A model generated the notes under the pieces. That model saw nothing but the letters and a program-made list of their open reading frames with translations. It did not search any database and was not told where the DNA came from. A program made the position numbers and the translations under genes. Below are positions 1 to 12,900 of a DNA stretch of 64,000 bases, piece by piece (position 1 is the first letter of the stretch; each line of letters opens with the position of its first letter). The stretch spans positions 63,867,689-63,931,688 of the forward strand of contig NC_083881.1 of NCBI RefSeq assembly GCF_032452875.1, written 5' to 3'. The DNA comes from Bos javanicus. Lineage: Eukaryota > Chordata > Mammalia > Artiodactyla > Bovidae.

Positions 1-44
1 CCCTCCTCCCGTCTTCAGTCTTTCCCAGCATCAGGGTCTTTCCC
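1..44 (-). mobile_element. BovB LINE fragment, cut by the window edge
   Basis: The first bases match the antisense BovB 3' region (cttcagtctttcccagcatc followed by agggtct), as seen in the full copies at 23300 and 46874. Only the inner end is visible, so its length is unknown. Confidence 0.6.
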
Positions 45-300
45 CATATGTTTCGCTTTTCTCTGCAGTGCGTTTTTAGAAATTACAAGTTGTTGTTGTT
101 GTGAAATGGTATGTTACCTCTGAGTAGTTTATATATGTTCTCAGGTGCTTTGGGGAGGTGATTTGGAGGTGGAAGTTAGGAAAACCTCCTAACTTGGCCA
201 CCAGGAGCTGTGGTGTGCTGGTGAAGGCATTGGATCTCTGTGGACCCCAGTTTCTTCATCCGCATCACAATGAAAATGTCCCCTACTCAAAGCACTGGTC
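45..300. other. Intronic sequence without recognised feature
   Basis: Unique-looking SNX31 intron. The last 12 bases or so (from 289) form the left target-site duplication of the following CHR SINE. Confidence 0.4.
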
Positions 301-670
301 TTTTTTTTTTTTTTAAATACCTGTGAAGTTTTTTTAAAAAATGTATCAGCTGCACTGAATCTTCATTGCTGCGTGGACTTTTCTTTAGTTGCGGCGAGCG
401 GAGGCTATCCTGTAGTTGTGATGCATGGACTTACTGCGGTGGCTTCTCTTGTTGCTGAGCACAGGCTCCAGGGCATGTGGGCTTCAGTAGCTGTGGCCGG
501 AGGGCTCAGGAGTTGCAGTTCCCAGGCTCTTGAGCACAGGCTCAATAGTTGTAGCGCACAGGCTTAGTTGCTTTGTTTGCAGCATGTGGGATCTTCCTGG
601 ACCAGGATTCGAACCCGTGTGTTCTGCACTGGCAGGCAGATTCTTAACCACTGAGCCACCAGGAAAGCCC
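301..670 (-). mobile_element. CHR-type tRNA-derived SINE
   Basis: Read on the - strand, the tRNA-like head (near 600-670) with box-B-like GGTTCGAATCC leads into the CHR body and an A-rich tail (the T run at 301-314). The flanks AA[A/G]GCACTGGTCTTTT at about 289-304 and 671-685 look like a target-site duplication of about 15 bases. CHR SINEs are shared by ruminants, hippos and whales, so this insertion predates the bovids. Confidence 0.8.
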
Positions 671-886
671 AAGGCACTGGTCTTTTATGAGGATCAAAGG
701 CTACTCATTTTTTGAATGAATTTTAGAAAGTTAAAAATTGTATACAAATGCAAGAGAATATTATTAATGTGATTTTATTCCTTCCAATATTAATGCTCTA
801 TTTTATCTCTTTAAAGCACTGTATGTAAACACTGTGTGTAAATATGTATGTATTTCAACCAGGAAGACTCTTTCTTCTTTCTCTAG

Positions 887-974
887 TCGTGAAAAAATTG
901 GCAGACTTTGAACTCCCATGTGTTAGCCTTCGAAGTTCTGAAGTGGAAAACTGCAAGGTTGGACTCAGGAAGTG
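887..974 (+). CDS. SNX31: SNX31 coding exon, first in window (FERM F2-like start)
   Basis: The acceptor is a pyrimidine-rich tract ending in CTCTAG and the donor is GTGAGT at 975. The exon begins with two bases of a split codon, encodes 28 residues from VKKLADFELP to VGLRK, and ends with two bases (TG) completed to Trp by the next exon. This corresponds to the part of the FERM-like module just after its F1 region. The preceding exons, with the PX domain, lie outside the window. The downstream intron is about 3.8 kb and mostly unique sequence. Confidence 0.9.
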
Positions 975-3900
975 GTGAGTAAGCATTAATGATGACAGAG
1001 TGTTTCGGGATATCTTAGCTTTGCTCATAAGAACTTGTCTGAATCTCACCACATCCAGCTTACAGTCTAACAGCTGGACAGAGCTCAGGGCCTTGGGGAA
1101 GGTCAAGAGGAAAGCAGTGAAGGAGGGCGGGGCGAGGAAATGAACCAGAACATTTGTCCTAAAGAATAGGCTGTTGAGGATGACTTTCACTGGCTCAGAT
1201 TAAAAACCTGAGGGATAGTATCATAAGGATGGCAACCATGAAGATAAGGCTGGGGGTAGGGGGACTGGGGATTGAAGCAGGTAATGGCAAGTAATTGCAG
1301 GGTTTGCTTTGGAATATATGACTGACTACTTAATTGAAGGAGTTTATTGATGATTACAAGCAAGTCTGATTTATCTGTTGAACTATGGCATTTTCTGAAG
1401 GCAGAGAGGACTCAGCTAATTTGCAGTGAACTTGAACTCTATGTATTCAGCTTACCTTCCTAATGGATTCCAATTACACATGCTTATTTACCAGAGCCTG
1501 ACATATTTTCCTAGATTGAGAAGATGAAATCTAGGGGGAAAAATCTGCTGTATTTTTGCAGAAAACACCTTTATTTCCCCCAGATACAAGGGATCCTATG
1601 GAGAACAAGTGAACAAAATAACAATGAGAAGCAGGACACTCTCCATTGGCACGGGGGGCGGATTAGTCTGTATTTCCCAGTGTATATCACTGTGGCTGTA
1701 TTGGATTGCTTCTTTGGTTTACTCTCTGCTGGCCCAGTTATTCTGTAATCTGAACACAGAAGCTCTAAAGAAAGGCATTTGAAATCAAGGAATAGTTATA
1801 ATCTTGACCTTGTGGTGCCTTGTTAGAGCTCCAGGCTGTGGCTTCAAATTTTGGAAAGGGATTCCCAGCAAGGCTAGAAGTTCATGTACTGCTATTCGAA
1901 AGTATTCTGAGAAATAATTGAAATATGTGGCAGAGAGCCCTGAGAAAGCAAAAAGGTTGCAGTTTTGTCTGAGATTTTAGTGAGTAACAGGTGGCTAAGC
2001 ACAGTTGTTCCTGGGATCTGAATATGTGCGTCTCAGGGTTTAGCTCAATAACTCTAGCCGTGTTATTGAAGCTCTCTAAGCCTCAATTTCTTTATCTGTA
2101 AAATGAGAATATTAATGATAGAGTCTATCTCAGGATTATAGTGAGAGTTAAATGAAGTAATCCTATGTGCTCAATAAATTTTGGTCATGTTTTTTATTGT
2201 TATAGTGATAATAATCATGATGAAAATTGTAATTAAAAAACAAACCCTCTGGATTAGACTGTTTTGTCCACGAACTCTCTAAGAGATGAGGATTCTGTCC
2301 CTCATCTTAAACTTGAATTAGAAATTGGGCTTTGCCTGTGTCTACATCAAATAGATAAACTCTAGATCATAAGTACAAGATAAAATGTCTACCCCATCAT
2401 CAGCCTGCATTTCAGATCCAGGCAGATTGCCTTTGCTCGTGGGGACCGAGAGGAAAGGAGGGCCTATTTCAGCTCTTAGAGCTGAGGACGAGGTTACTGG
2501 AAGGGGCGAGTCTGGGGGCAGGATCCTGCAGGTCCTGGCCCTCTGTCCTGAGGGAGCCCTCACTAGGTGGGAGCAGGGAGGCTAGGTCGGCTACCACTTG
2601 CTGTGGAAGCCCCAGCAGGTGAGGGCTGTCGGTGAGGACAAGTCGAGTTTTAGGGATTTTTCTGTCAATTCCCTGATGCTTCTTGCTAAAGATGGTATAG
2701 TTCCTTCTAGACCAGAGGGTGGCCTGCCGTGGCCTCTCAGAGCTCCAGTCTGGAGTGAGTCTGGGGGCTCTCCATCTCTGGTGTAACAGTTGTTATCTCT
2801 GCCACATAGGGCACCTGGGGTGCAGGGGTGAAATAGCTAAATGGAACATACATAGGAACGCTTCAGTTGCTTCTCCCCAGCCTCTAGAATGAAGTTGATC
2901 TTCGAGCATCTGTATTTTCATCCTTTTCCTGGTCTATGACAATCCCATCATCTCCTCCCCCTCCTCTGCTGAGCTCCGTGATTCTGCTCACTCTGCCTTC
3001 AGACTGGTGATAGACCAACCCTGGCGTACCCTCTCCTGACGGTTTCAGTCCGGTCTTGGCTGGCTACTGCATTCACATAGTATGTGTAACTTCACTTCAT
3101 CCTGGCAATCCTGGATCTGCTAGACGAACATGAAGCTCTGCTATTTGCAAGTCCCTTTGCCAAGGTCCAGAGGGGCAAGGGGTCTGAATAGGACCCAGCC
3201 CCTGGGCTCAGGGATCTTCATATCTGGTGTAATACCAGCTTGATCAGAGCAGAGATCAGGGTAAATTCAGGGAGCTGAGGAAGCCCAGGGGATGGGTTGC
3301 TAACACAGCCTTGGGGAGTAGGGACCAGAAGAGGAGACACGAGGGTGAGGCTTGTGGGAGAGGCCAATAAGTCCAGGAAGAAGGCAGCTGAGGGGAGTGG
3401 TCTTTTGAATGGAGGGAGAAAAGAGAAGACAAGGTTGGAATGTATAGAGTGTGTGCCAGGGGAGAGAGGTCAGAGAGAGAACTGGAAATGAAAGTGGGAT
3501 CTCCTATGAAGGGCCTTGGGGGTCAACAGGATAAGTGCTCCAACCCCTGGGACTATGAGCATCTGAAAGGTTCCTTGGGAAAGACTACTCCAGTTCGCAT
3601 GTGGAGTGTGGGACTGAGGGACACAACTGAGGTGGAATGTCTGGTGAGAAGGTCACCTGAGCAGCTCAGGCAAGAGGTGAGGCGGCCTGGGCATAGGACA
3701 GTGATATGGATGTGGGTACAGGGCAGATGGCTATGCCGGGAATTGCAGGTGGGAAGGGGGCGTTGAGACTTGAGGCTTGATGTAAATGGAATGTGGACCA
3801 TTTCCTTAAGGCCTTGTTTTTTGTGCATGTCTACTCACAGAGGGCACTAAATAGGCTTACAATGAGTCAGATCCTAAGAATCAGGCAGTGTGTTTTCACA

Positions 3901-6900
3901 GGCTTCTGTTATAACAGCTGCAAAATCCTTGTATCTCCAGAGTTGGGTTATTTTTATTCAGATGAAATCAACCTTAATTTTGTTGTTGTTCATTCTGTTT
4001 ATTGTCAAGAATAAGTGAGTGTAAATATATTATGGCTGACTTTTATAATTCACCAAGAACAGAGATAATGAAACATTGAGCAGAACTGAGTATTTATCAA
4101 CATTATTTGAACACCTTATTATTCTGGGTCTTGTTTTCTTGCTTTAATTTATCAGTTATTTAAATGGTCTCATTTGTCTACCCATTTAGTTCATATCTCT
4201 CTCTCTTTCCCCTCAAATAAAATATAAGTTGAGCATGGACTTTGCTCTGTCTACTGATGTGTTTCAGGGTTGGGAATATAATAGTTGCTCAGTAAATATT
4301 GGTTAAATAAGCAGATGTTGGAGAAGGCAATGGCAACCCACTCCAGTACTCTTGCCTGGAAAATCCCATGGATGGAGGAGCCTGGTAGGCTGCAGTCCAT
4401 GGGGTTGCTAAGAGTCAGACACGACTGAGCGACTTCACTTTCACTTTTCACTTTCATGCATTGGAGAAGGAAATGGCATCCCACTCCAGTGTTCTTGCCT
4501 GGAGAATCCCAGGGATGGGGGAGCCTGGTGGGCTGCCGTCTATGGGGTCGCACAGAGTCGGACACGACTGAAGCGACTTAACAGCAGCAGCAGCAGCATA
4601 AAGACAATGGGAAACAGAAGAGGTCAGAGGTCACCGGAAGACTAGGCAGGCAGAAGACTGTGGCTGTGCTGGAAAAGGGGCCTTGGTTCAAGGCATTGAG
4701 GGCCACCAATTGAGAGAGCATGCCAACCCAGGTATGACCATCTACTGTGTCATAAATTAACTGAACACTCCTGAATCATGCAGGTACCTGGACCCATCCC
4801 TTGACGCCAGGCTGATGGACTGCAGAACAGCTGTAGATCTGATCTACATGCAGGTGAGGGGAACCAAGGGCTATCAGAACACCAGATATTATAGGCCTTG
4901 AAACAGAGAAGGTGTGTGTGGCAGTTCAGAATTCTATGGCGACACCTAGAATAGGCCAATCCCTATAAACTGAAACTAGAACAGAGGTTACCAGGGGCTG
5001 GGGTGGAGGGAGTTGTTGTTTAATGGGGATAGATGTTTTGCTCGGGATAATGAAAAAGCTTTAGGTATAAAGAGAGGTGGTGGTTATATAACACTGTCAG
5101 TGTTTTTAGAGCCAGTGAATTGTACACCTCTAGATGGTTAAAATGTTATGCATATTGTAATCACAGTAAATAAACAAATATTTTAAGAGAAGTAGGGTTT
5201 GAGGGAAAATAATTCTACCTCCATTCTAAGCATCTCTCCACACTGGCAGCTGACATTCCATCATCTAGGCTAATTTAATAGCCAGGAAAGGACAGCCCTG
5301 CTAATCTAAAGTCACAGAAAAACTGAAAGTGAAAGGCACTCAGTCACGTCTGACTCTTTGCGGCCCCGTGGACTGTAGCCCATCCGGCTCCTCTGTCCAT
5401 GGGATTCTCCAGGCAGGACTACTGGAGTGAATAGCCTTCCTCTTCTCCAGGTGATCTTCCCAACTCAGGGATCAAACCCAGGTCTCCTACATTGGAGGTG
5501 GATTCTTTACCATTTGAACCACCGGGGAAGCCAATTTAAAGTCACACATGGTCCCTAAATCTCACTTTAGCATAATCTTTTTTTCCTAAACCAACAAGTA
5601 GCGTACTTGTCTCCAGGGCCAGCTTCGTAGGCAAGTGGCCTGTGAGGCTGCACTGCCCCTTCCCTCCACGCTCAGAGGGGCCCCAGGCTTGTCTCACTCT
5701 CTGCTGTCACATCTTAAAATTCTTAAAGTTTTATAAAAGGACCACATTTTCATTTTGTACTAAGTCCTGCAAATGATGTAGTTGGTCTTGCCTTACTCCT
5801 GCCCCTCAATCCACAGAAAAGCACGTTTAGAGTTTGGCCTCCTTTCTTTTTCCGACTCATGCAGTGAAGGTTCTGCTTATCTGTCTGGAGGTCAGCAGAT
5901 GCTGCCCCTGTGATGTATCGCCGGGCACCCCCACCTCAGCCCCCACCTCAGTCCCCTCATCTTAGCACCCCCACCTCAGCACCTCAGCCCCCCACCTCAG
6001 TCCTCTCAGCCCCCCACCTCAGCACCTCAGCCGCCCACCTCAGCCCCCCACCTCAGCCCCCACTTCTTCCCCAGCTCCCTGCCACTGTTCAACTTCACAG
6101 GGCAGCATCTTTGGAGGCCCATCCTTTCCCAGGCCTGGCTTAGACAGTTCTGGAGGGAAGTTTGGAAGCTTCTTTTAAGGATTTCCTTGAAATTACCGAA
6201 CAGCTTATTCTCAAGCCCAGAACGGTGGGTCGAATTCCTGGCCTATTCAAACCCTCCCAAGGTTTGAATAATAAATTATTTATTATTTAATAAATAAATA
6301 AATCCCATCTCAGAATAAATCTCTCATCCTGACACTTGTTTTATTTTCTCCTTAGCATTTCTACCATTTCACTATATAAAAAATTTGAGTTACTCTGTCT
6401 CTCCCTGCTAGAATGATTTCTCCATGAAATTGGGGGTTTGTTTGTTTACTGCTATTATCTCCAGAAACTAGAACTATTCCTGACATGACCTTAGCCTTAA
6501 TCCTTACTATCCATACTAATGTATGGATAGGCCAAAATTTCCTTAGCTGTAACCTTAATATTGAATATACTGTTTATTTTCCATTACTTTAATATAAGTG
6601 ACAAACTGAACATGTTTGTATAAATTTGTGTTTCTTGTGGTTATTCATTTCCTTAAAATAGGAAACTATTAATAGGAATAGAAATAGTGTCTAAAGGACG
6701 AGTATTTTTAAACATCTTGATGCATATATTTTGCCATACTGTATTTGGGATATCAGGACATATTTCATGACAATTACATTCTCTTTGCCTTCAGAGATTT
6801 AAGTATCATGGATGCTTCTGAATCTTTGATATTGAAGTAGATTACAATGATGAGCTCAATATTTTTTGTGCAAATGAAATATTTTTATATTAATTTTATG

Positions 6901-9900
6901 TTTCTTTTTGTATATAATCTATTAGCAATACATATATTGTTTTACTCTGCAATTCTCATATTTTTGACTATTTAAAGTTTTTCCTTTTGGGGATCTCAAA
7001 TTTATAGTTTATTCCATTTGCAGTGCTTCCTGTAAATCTTGGAAAGACCATTCACATTTGGGATGAAAGAAATCATTCAACATTTTCTTTTATTTTCAAT
7101 GTCTTTATTTTAAATCACCATATCCCTTTAATATGTAACAATATGTACAATACACTTGCCAAATCTGTTGGGTTTCTTACTATGTGTCAAGACAGTTTTT
7201 CTCAGTACTTTACATATGTGTCTATTTAATCCTCTCAAAAACCCTAAGGCAACAGGCACTATCATTATCTGTTTTATAGCTGAGAAAACTAAAGACCTAC
7301 ATTGTACTGCTGCTGCTAAGTCGCTTCAGTCGTGTCCGACTCTGTGCGACCCCATAGACGGCAGCCCACTAGGCTCCTCTGTCCCTGGGATTCTCCAGGC
7401 AAGAATACTGGAGTGGGTTGCCATTTCCTTCTCCAATGCATGAAAGTGAAAAGTGAAAGTGAAGTCGCTCAGTCGTGTCTGACTCTTAGCGACCCCATGG
7501 ACTGCAGCCTTCCAGGCTCCTCTGTCCATGGGATTTTCCAGGCAAGAGTACTAGAGTGGGTTGCCGTTGCCTTCTCCGACATTGTACTAATTGAGCCTCA
7601 TAATAACTCTGTCAGGAAGTTGGTGCTATCTACATTTTTTAAATTGTTTATTTATTTGTTTTAATTGGAGGTTAATTACCTTAGAGTATTGTGATGGTTT
7701 TTGTCATACATCAGTGTGAATCAGCCATAGGTATACATGTGTCCCCTCCATCCTGGCCATCTTTGTTTTTAAGAAGAAGAAATAAAGTTTGCTGACAAAG
7801 GATTGAGTAGGCTTAGACATGGAAGATTAGGAAAAGGGATTTAAAAACACATTTGCAAGTGGCTTTTATGTAGCGTGGTTCTAAACTGCTGTACTCTGTA
7901 GCTTTTCATAAGCTAAGGCAGAATTGAAGAGAGGGGAGAAGTTTCAGATGTTACTTTAAAAAAAAAACAGGTAAAACCCTTTTTAAATGTTAACTTTTAT
8001 TTATTTATTTGTTCTTGGTTGCTGAGTCTTCATTGCTGCCTGCGGGCTTTCTCTTAATTGCGGCGAGCAGAGTTTCTCTCTAGTTGTGGTGCGTGGACTT
8101 CTCGTTGTAGTGGCTTTTCCTGTTGCAGACCAGGGGCTCTAGGCAACAGTAGTTGGGGCTTCAGTGGTTACAGCTCGTGGGCTCAGCAGTTTCAGATCTC
8201 AGGCTCTAGAGCGTGGGCTCAGTAGTTGTGATGCATGGGCTTAGTTGCCTGTCGGCATTTGGAATCTTCCTGGATCAGGGACCGAACCCGTGTCCTGTGC
8301 ATTGGCAGGTGGATTCTTAACCAGTGGACCACCAGGGAAGTCCCAGACATTGCTTTTAATGAGCTTTGCTAGGACACATCCAACACCACAGTTCAAAAGC
8401 ATCAATTCTTTGGCACTCAGCTTTCTTCACAGTCCAACTCTCACATCCATACATGACCACTGGAAAAACCATAGCCTTGACTAGATGGACCTTTGTTGGC
8501 AAAGTAATGTCTCTGCTTTTCAATATGCTATCTAGGTTGCGGAGAAGGCAATGGCACCCCACTCCAGTACTCTTGCCTGGAAAATCCCATGGATGGAGGA
8601 ACCTGGTAGGCTGCAATCCATGAGGTCACTAAGAGTCGGGCACGACTGAGCGACTTCACTTTCACTTTTCACTTTCATGCATTGGAGAAGGAAATGGCAA
8701 CCCACTCCAGTATTCTTGCCTGGAGAATCCCAGAGATGGAGGAGCCTGGTGGGCTGCCGTCTATGGGGTCGCACAGAGTCTGACACGACTGAAGTGACTT
8801 AGCAGCAGCAGCAGCAGCAGGACACAAGGAGGGCTTCCCAGATGGGCTAGTGGTAAAGAACCGGCCTGCCAGTGCAGGAGACAAAGGAGACGAGGGTTCA
8901 ATCCCTGGGTCAGGAAGATCCCCTGGGGGACGGAATGACAACCCACTCCAGTATTCTTGCCTGGAGAATCCCACGGACAGAAGAGCCTGGAGGGTCACAG
9001 TCCATGGGGTTGCAAAGAGTCGGACACAACTGAGTGACTGACACTTTCACTTTCTTTCAGGAGACAAGAAAACATTAATAGAACCTCCTGCAGTAGTTTG
9101 GTTATAGCAAAAAAAGGTAAAAGGATGGATTTTGATGCTCTGGTTTGCTAAAGAGCATAGAAGAAGAAAAACATGTACTTCCTTAGGTGACTTTTGGTCT
9201 TGTTTTCAACAATTCAATTGCTTTAATTAGATTATTTTTAGCAAGTCTTCATTTTTGGAGTGGTTTGTTATGTACTACTACTACTAAGTCACTTCAGTCG
9301 TGTCTGACTCTGTGCAACCCCATGGATTGCAGCCTACCAGGCTTCTCCATCCATGGGATTCTCCAGGCAAGAACACTGGAGTGGGTTGCCATTTCCTTCT
9401 CCAATGCATGAAAGTGAAAAGTGAAAGTGAAGTCACTCAGTCGTGTCCGACTCTTAGCGACCCCATGGACTGCAGCCTACCAGGCTCCTCCATCCATGGG
9501 ATTTTCCAGGCAAGAGTACTGGAGTGGGGTGCCATTGCCTTTTCCCTGTTTGTTATGTAGCAACTGATAAAGAGCCATTCCCTTTAGTAGGATTAGGTGT
9601 GTTGTTGATATATGTGTTGAGTCTAATTGTCATTTAAAATCACTTCAAAAAGTATGATTCTGGATGGAAGGGGAGTTACTGCTTACGCAGAGAGGCAAAG
9701 ACAGGGTGGCAGGGTTCCCTTTTGTACCAGGAAAGCAAATGTTCATCTTTGAAGACATGACCGCAGTTCCATGTTTCACATTTTCTTGCAAAGTGACAAC
9801 CAAGTGCTTTATGTTCACACAGAGAGGAAACTGCCCTGTTTTATACTATGATTAAGCAAAAGGGCTGCCTAGCACAGGCTGAGCAGTGCCTCTGCAGGCG

Positions 9901-12900
9901 AGAGAAATCGCCAGATACCTCAGAAGAAATGAAAGCAATTACCCGCCAGGAGGGATACGCTGCACAGGACTGCCTCGTGGTTCTGTGTCATAATTTATTT
10001 GGCAGTCTTTTTTCTTAGTGTCACACAAGATTATGGTATCATAAAATCAGTGGAGTTTTCAGTTTGACAAAATAGAGCATCATTTGTGTAGAGATCTCCC
10101 CCAGTAGACCACCAGCCACACGCAGGGACCTTGGCTTTTTTGGCACAGGGCAGAGAAGGTGGGTGTGTGACTGAGCAGTCACAGCGGACCCAGCAGCCAG
10201 AATGTCACTGGAGGAGTCACAACCTTCACACCCATTTCTCCTTAGGTGACTTTTTAAGAGACCAAGACCATCTAGTAAACGATTTCCATGAAACTCTAAG
10301 AAGGCAAATCAAAATATCACTTATTAAATGTTTAGTGTTCACTATTGTGCTTTTATGGCCAGAATATAGTTTTCAGCTCATTTCACGTCCTGCTTTGATC
10401 CATGCATAATCATGTTCAATGTACTTTTACCCCTGTTACATGAGTTGGAATGTAATTTACCATTTTAAATGTTCCCTGAGGCTTAGCACCACTGTTTCCT
10501 TGCTATTACAATGCCTTGTTAGTTACATCCGGTTTGTTTGCCAATGCATCACCTAATTCTAGTATTGTTTCTGTGGGATGGTTTCCAGGGATACAGGGTA
10601 ACAAGAATTAGGAACTACTAGCATCATACTTAGCAGCAGCAGCAGAATCTTATGATGTTTATCAATCTTCATTAAGGAGTTGTAAACCAGAGAGAAACTG
10701 ATGGTGTTTCCTCCTCTTATGGCTTGGGAAAAGATGGTTTCTTGAAAAGCACACTGAATGGTAGTTTCAAAAATGCCTTCTGTCCCTGCTCTATCAGTGG
10801 CCCTCTCCTCTGGGTGACCTTGGACTGGTCACTTCTTCCTTCTGGAACTGGAACTACAATGTCTCCCTGTGAAGTGAAGAGACTGAACTAACAGTCTCTA
10901 AGTGTTCTTCCAGCTTTAACAGACTGGTATTCAAACCTTAGCTCTTTGCCTGGCAAAGTTTTCAAGAAACTATATAGCTGATGTCATAACAACCTCTGCC
11001 TTTATCATTTCTCAAATTTGAGTGAAGCTCCTGAGAAATGGAAAGGGGGCCCAAGGCCAGCAGGAGGGAGGGAACCACAACTGCTGCCTCCTTTGGGAAG
11101 TCCTCTCTGCCCCCTTGGCATTTTGTTCTGCCCTCCATCGTGGCACTCCCACCCAGTGTTGTGAATGCAGGTTCACATCTGCGTCTCTCTAATTAGACTC
11201 TGAATGGCCAAGGGCACAGACTGTGTCCTGGGCGCTTAGGAGATATGAATGAGTGAGAAGCAATCATCCTTTTAAAAAGTGAATCGAAGAATTCTGGGGA
11301 GTTCCTCTGATAAATAACTGTGCCATCATAATTAACCATTAAGAAATACTCTCAAATTTTTTAAAGCTAGTGTGTCTAGCGATGTCCCAGGAGCCAAGTG
11401 GATTCCCACAAGGTGTTTACTTCCTTCTTTTCAAAACTTTAAGTGACATTAAACAAAGTGGGGGCTTCCCTCGTAGCTCAGTTGGTAAAGAATCTGCCTG
11501 TAATGCAGGACACCTGGGTTCAATTCCTGGGTCAGGAAGATCCCCTGGAGAAGAAAATGGCAACCCACTCCAGTATTCTTGCCTGGAGAAACCCATGGAC
11601 AGAGGACCTGGCAGGCTACAGTCCTTGGGGTCTCAAGAGTCAGATACGACTTAGCAACTAAACCACAAACAAAGTGGAAGATTGCCTATAAAAATAGAAG
11701 TTTCTGGATTTTCTAAAAAATACCAAAGGCTCTGTCCTGTCTGGGCCTACATTTCAGCTGGGCCACCACTGGCCTGGTTACAATTTGTGCAAATTAGAAA
11801 AGGTGCCCCTTCCGCTAGGCAGGTCAAGCCCTGCATCAGGGCATGTGGTGTGGTGAGGGGAGTGTGGGCTGCCCACTACCCTCCTAATACCGCCGTGACC
11901 CAAAGTGCTCCTTAGCCTTGGTCTGTTCTGCCTCAGCCACCTGGAGCCGAGTGGCTGCTGCCTTGTTTGAAAAGGCATGCGCTCTCCATGTCTCACTGCT
12001 GTAGACTCTGCAGAGAGCACTAGAGTGTGTGTGATTGAAGCTCATGAAAACCGTGACTTATGTGATTTCACACAATTTTAAAAATTAGGTTCCACATGAG
12101 TCTCTGTCAGGCAGTCTTTGGGGAACCATATAACTGAGTAGAGGCATTTATCTAAACTTGACTCTCTCACTGTCTGGAGCGAGGCACTGTATATAATACA
12201 TTTGAGTGATGACTTGTGAAATCATAATCAGGGTCAAAGGTTTTCAAGGGTAGTAAAACAAAAACATTTATCTTACCTCTCCTGTCGGATATTTAAAGCT
12301 CTACATTTGAGAGTCCCAGGTCCTCTAATGATTAATGATGTATCTTTAGTTAGTACTTACCTACTTACCACCACGAATGCTGTTTACCTTGTATATTTTG
12401 TCAGGTTTCTCTCTGACATCGTTGCCAGGTTCTAACAGTCCTTACAGGGCTCTAAGATCAAGTGAGTTCAGGAAAGAAAAGGTGTTCCTTTCTTCACACC
12501 CATGCTAATTCCATTCTTAGCTTAGGTATGGTATCTACGTTCAGTTTCGAGAACAGTTGACAATAAGGAGAAAGTCTTGCGGTGTGTAGCTGCCTATGTG
12601 GTCAAAATTCAGTGTCTCGGGCAATAGGAGGAGGGCTTGGTAGAGTAGTCTGACCCGAGTTTTAATCCAACCGTTGCCGCTTACTTACTGGATTGTCTTG
12701 AAAGTTATCACATCTCTGGATCTTGATTTTACTCATCTCTAAAATGGGGGTAAATGTTCCTAACCCACAGGACAATTTGGAAAAAGTCAATGAGAAAACT
12801 TTTCTTAAAAAGGTCTCAACAAATAGTAGTTGTTTTTCTTCTCCTCTTTAAATCCATCTCCTTTTCCCCAACTTCAATAGTAATATCAAAATGTATTCCA

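Noticed and set aside
600..670. tRNA-like sequence with box A/B motifs
   Set aside because: It is the tRNA-derived head of a CHR SINE, not a functional tRNA; the same applies to all Bov-tA heads in the window.
5910..6143. 77-codon Pro/Ser-rich open frame
   Set aside because: Translation of the C-rich minisatellite; no gene context.
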